Assembly (NCBI GenBank): GCA_937907415.1
Contig: CALCHY010000371.1
Location: 1-6,512 of the forward strand
Length of the DNA: 6,512 nt
Direction: 5' to 3'
Source: an uncultured Trueperaceae bacterium
Lineage (GTDB): Bacteria; Deinococcota; Deinococci; Deinococcales; Trueperaceae
The position numbers and the translations under genes were made by a program. Each line of letters starts with the position of its first letter. The stretch's first letter is position 1. The notes below the pieces were generated by a model. It was not told where the DNA came from, did not search any database, and saw only the letters and a program-made list of their open reading frames with translations. Of this stretch, positions 5,714-6,512 are shown in pieces.

Positions 5714-6271
5714 TTACCACTCGCCCAGTGCGAGGTGGTCGAAGGGGATGGGGTTGTAAGCGTGCAGTAGGAGCGTGACGCGGGCAGTCAGGTCTGGGTT
5801 GCCGCCTTGCTCGTGGGTCTCGAGGTTGATGGCGTCGATGGTGAGTGGCCACTGGTGGGTTTCCAGGTCAGTGATGAAGTCAAGCAGGTGCCCGTAGGAG
5901 CCGTTGAGGTTGAGGCTGATGGTGATGGTCTTGAGGTCGCCGTCTTGCCGCGGGTCTTCGATGCTAGTGGCGTCCACACGCACGCTGTTCCGCGTGGCGT
6001 TCTCGCGGATGAGCTCGAGGGTGTCGCTGGGGTTGAGCTCGCGGGGTAGGGCGGCTTCGAGGCTGGCGCGTTTGGGTTCGAGTTGGTCGAGTTGTGCTTG
6101 GAGTTCGCGGATGAGGTCGAGGTTGGCTTGTTGGTTGATGCGGGTTTGTTCGGTGAGGGTGGTGTGTTGGCGGTTGAGGTCGGCTCGTTCGGTTTGGAGG
6201 GGGCGGTGGAGGCTGAGGTAGCCGATGGTGATGACGAGTAGGGCGAGGAGTGGGAGGGTGCGGGGGTTCAC
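5714..6271 (-). CDS. pilO: Type IV pilus inner-membrane alignment protein PilO
   Basis: PilO pairs with PilN in the inner membrane and periplasm and links the cytoplasmic PilM ring and motor to the secretin. The 185 residues have the usual PilO plan and length: a short N-terminus, one membrane helix (about 5-21), a Gln/Glu-rich coiled coil (about 28-74) with LQAQLDQLEPKRASLEAALP, and a ferredoxin-like domain (about 82-172) with LELIRENATRNSV, TITISLNLNGSYGHLLDFITDLE and a final ARVTLLLHAYNP strand. The motif G-S-Y-x-x-L-L-D-F-I-x-x-L-E is characteristic of the PilO family. The start is GTG at 6271, with GGAG (6283-6280) 8 nt upstream. It shares three bases with the upstream pilN-like gene (CAGTGA), which implies translational coupling. 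It is followed directly by pilQ, with no pilP or pilW between them. Confidence 0.9.
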   Translation of the reverse strand: MNPRTLPLLALLVITIGYLSLHRPLQTERADLNRQHTTLTEQTRINQQANLDLIRELQAQLDQLEPKRASLEAALPRELNPSDTLELIRENATRNSVRVDATSIEDPRQDGDLKTITISLNLNGSYGHLLDFITDLETHQWPLTIDAINLETHEQGGNPDLTARVTLLLHAYNPIPFDHLALGEW

Positions 6272-6512
6272 TGGTTGCTCTCCGGGGGTAGGGCGGTTAT
6301 GTGGTCGTCTTGTGGGTCGGGGGCTTCTGTGGTGTGGAGGGGGAGTATTTCGATTTGGGTGTTGAGGCTGGTGTCGGTGGGGGCGTTGGGGGTGGTTCGG
6401 TTGGCGTGGCGTAGGTGTGCGCGGATGGTGGGGGCGGCTTCGAGCGTGCGTAGGTCTTGCTCGAGGCGGAGCTGGTCTGGGGCTACGCCGGGGATGGTGG
6501 TGAGGGTGGCGG
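6268..6512 (-). CDS. pilN: PilN-like inner-membrane alignment protein, C-terminal part only
   Basis: The last 80 codons of a gene cut by the right edge are visible. They overlap pilO in the sequence GTGA, the arrangement expected of pilN-pilO. The visible part begins ATLTTIPGV and has a helical charged stretch (RLEQDLRTLEAA, about residues 14-26). A possible beta strand (TQIEILPL, about 51-58) fits the end of a ferredoxin-like PilN domain. The last 20 or so residues are a Thr/Pro/Asp-rich tail (TTEAPDPQDDHI) that looks disordered. The coding strand is very rich in C and A. The name rests mainly on gene order, because the membrane helix and coiled coil that define PilN lie outside the window. 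PilN should bind PilM on the cytoplasmic side and PilO in the periplasm. Confidence 0.7.
   Translation of the reverse strand, partial: ATLTTIPGVAPDQLRLEQDLRTLEAAPTIRAHLRHANRTTPNAPTDTSLNTQIEILPLHTTEAPDPQDDHITALPPESNQ
6272..6283 (-). promoter_or_regulatory. Ribosome binding site for the GTG start of pilO
   Basis: GGAGAG (6283-6278, minus strand) lies inside the last codons of the pilN-like gene; the GGAG core ends 8 nt before the GTG at 6271. It supports the GTG start and a three-base pilN/pilO overlap. Confidence 0.65.

Noticed and set aside
4704..5759. A 351-codon open frame on the + strand opposite pilQ and the end of pilO
   Set aside because: It is antisense to a clear secretin gene, has a low-complexity Gly/Val/Glu composition produced by the G/T-rich strand, and shows no recognisable domain or upstream signals.
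5694..5852. 53-codon N-terminal extension of pilQ from the ATG at 5852
   Set aside because: It overlaps the end of pilO, is rich in Arg/His/Pro like an off-frame translation, and would bury the signal peptide; a good Shine-Dalgarno stands before the ATG at 5693.
1..6512. tRNA, rRNA, CRISPR array, insertion sequence or attachment site
   Set aside because: I found no spaced direct repeats, transposase frame, terminal repeats or cloverleaf-like sequence. The CGGGGTTCAC at 2622 only superficially resembles a T-arm and lies inside a coding region.

Overview
The window looks like chromosomal DNA from a GC-rich bacterium (roughly 60-65% G+C in the lines I counted) with a type IV pilus / DNA-uptake machine. 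Three features suggest a member of the Deinococcota (Deinococcus, Truepera or relatives): a pilN-pilO-pilQ gene order, a lipoprotein whose N-terminal 'GLP..GPNGY' beta module resembles domains common in that phylum, and ATG starts lying 6 nt after a TANNNT box, as in the leaderless promoters known from Deinococcus. This placement is an inference, not a match to a named genome.

Layout. Bases 2-1024 (+) are the 3' part of a PilX/GspK-like minor pilin gene cut by the left edge, followed by a strong hairpin terminator (1044-1071). Everything else is on the minus strand. Read in transcription order from the right edge: the 3' end of a pilN-like gene (6512-6268), pilO (6271-5714) and the secretin gene pilQ (5693-4020). 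The first two overlap by 3 nt and the last two are 20 nt apart, so they form one operon. It ends at a 10-bp-stem terminator (3996-3961). Next come a separate lipoprotein gene with a CAP/SCP-like domain (3885-2707) and, 44 nt further on, a long prepilin-like gene (2662-1163). The prepilin carries three Ig-like domains, an acidic linker and a four-cysteine tail. It converges on the + strand minor pilin gene, and the two share the terminator region.

How the genes fit together. PilN and PilO form the inner-membrane alignment complex and PilQ is the outer-membrane gate. The two prepilin-like proteins are probably low-abundance or tip components that display Ig-like domains outside the cell. The CAP lipoprotein sits between the secretin and the pilin and may act at the envelope, but its link to the pilus rests on position only.

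The most interesting points are: the modular Ig-pilin with its acidic and cysteine-rich tail; a related Ig-like module at the end of the convergent minor pilin; a short secretin with no PilP/PilW gene between pilO and pilQ; and a strong G/T excess on the + strand that does not depend on gene direction and appears to bias the proteins' amino-acid composition.
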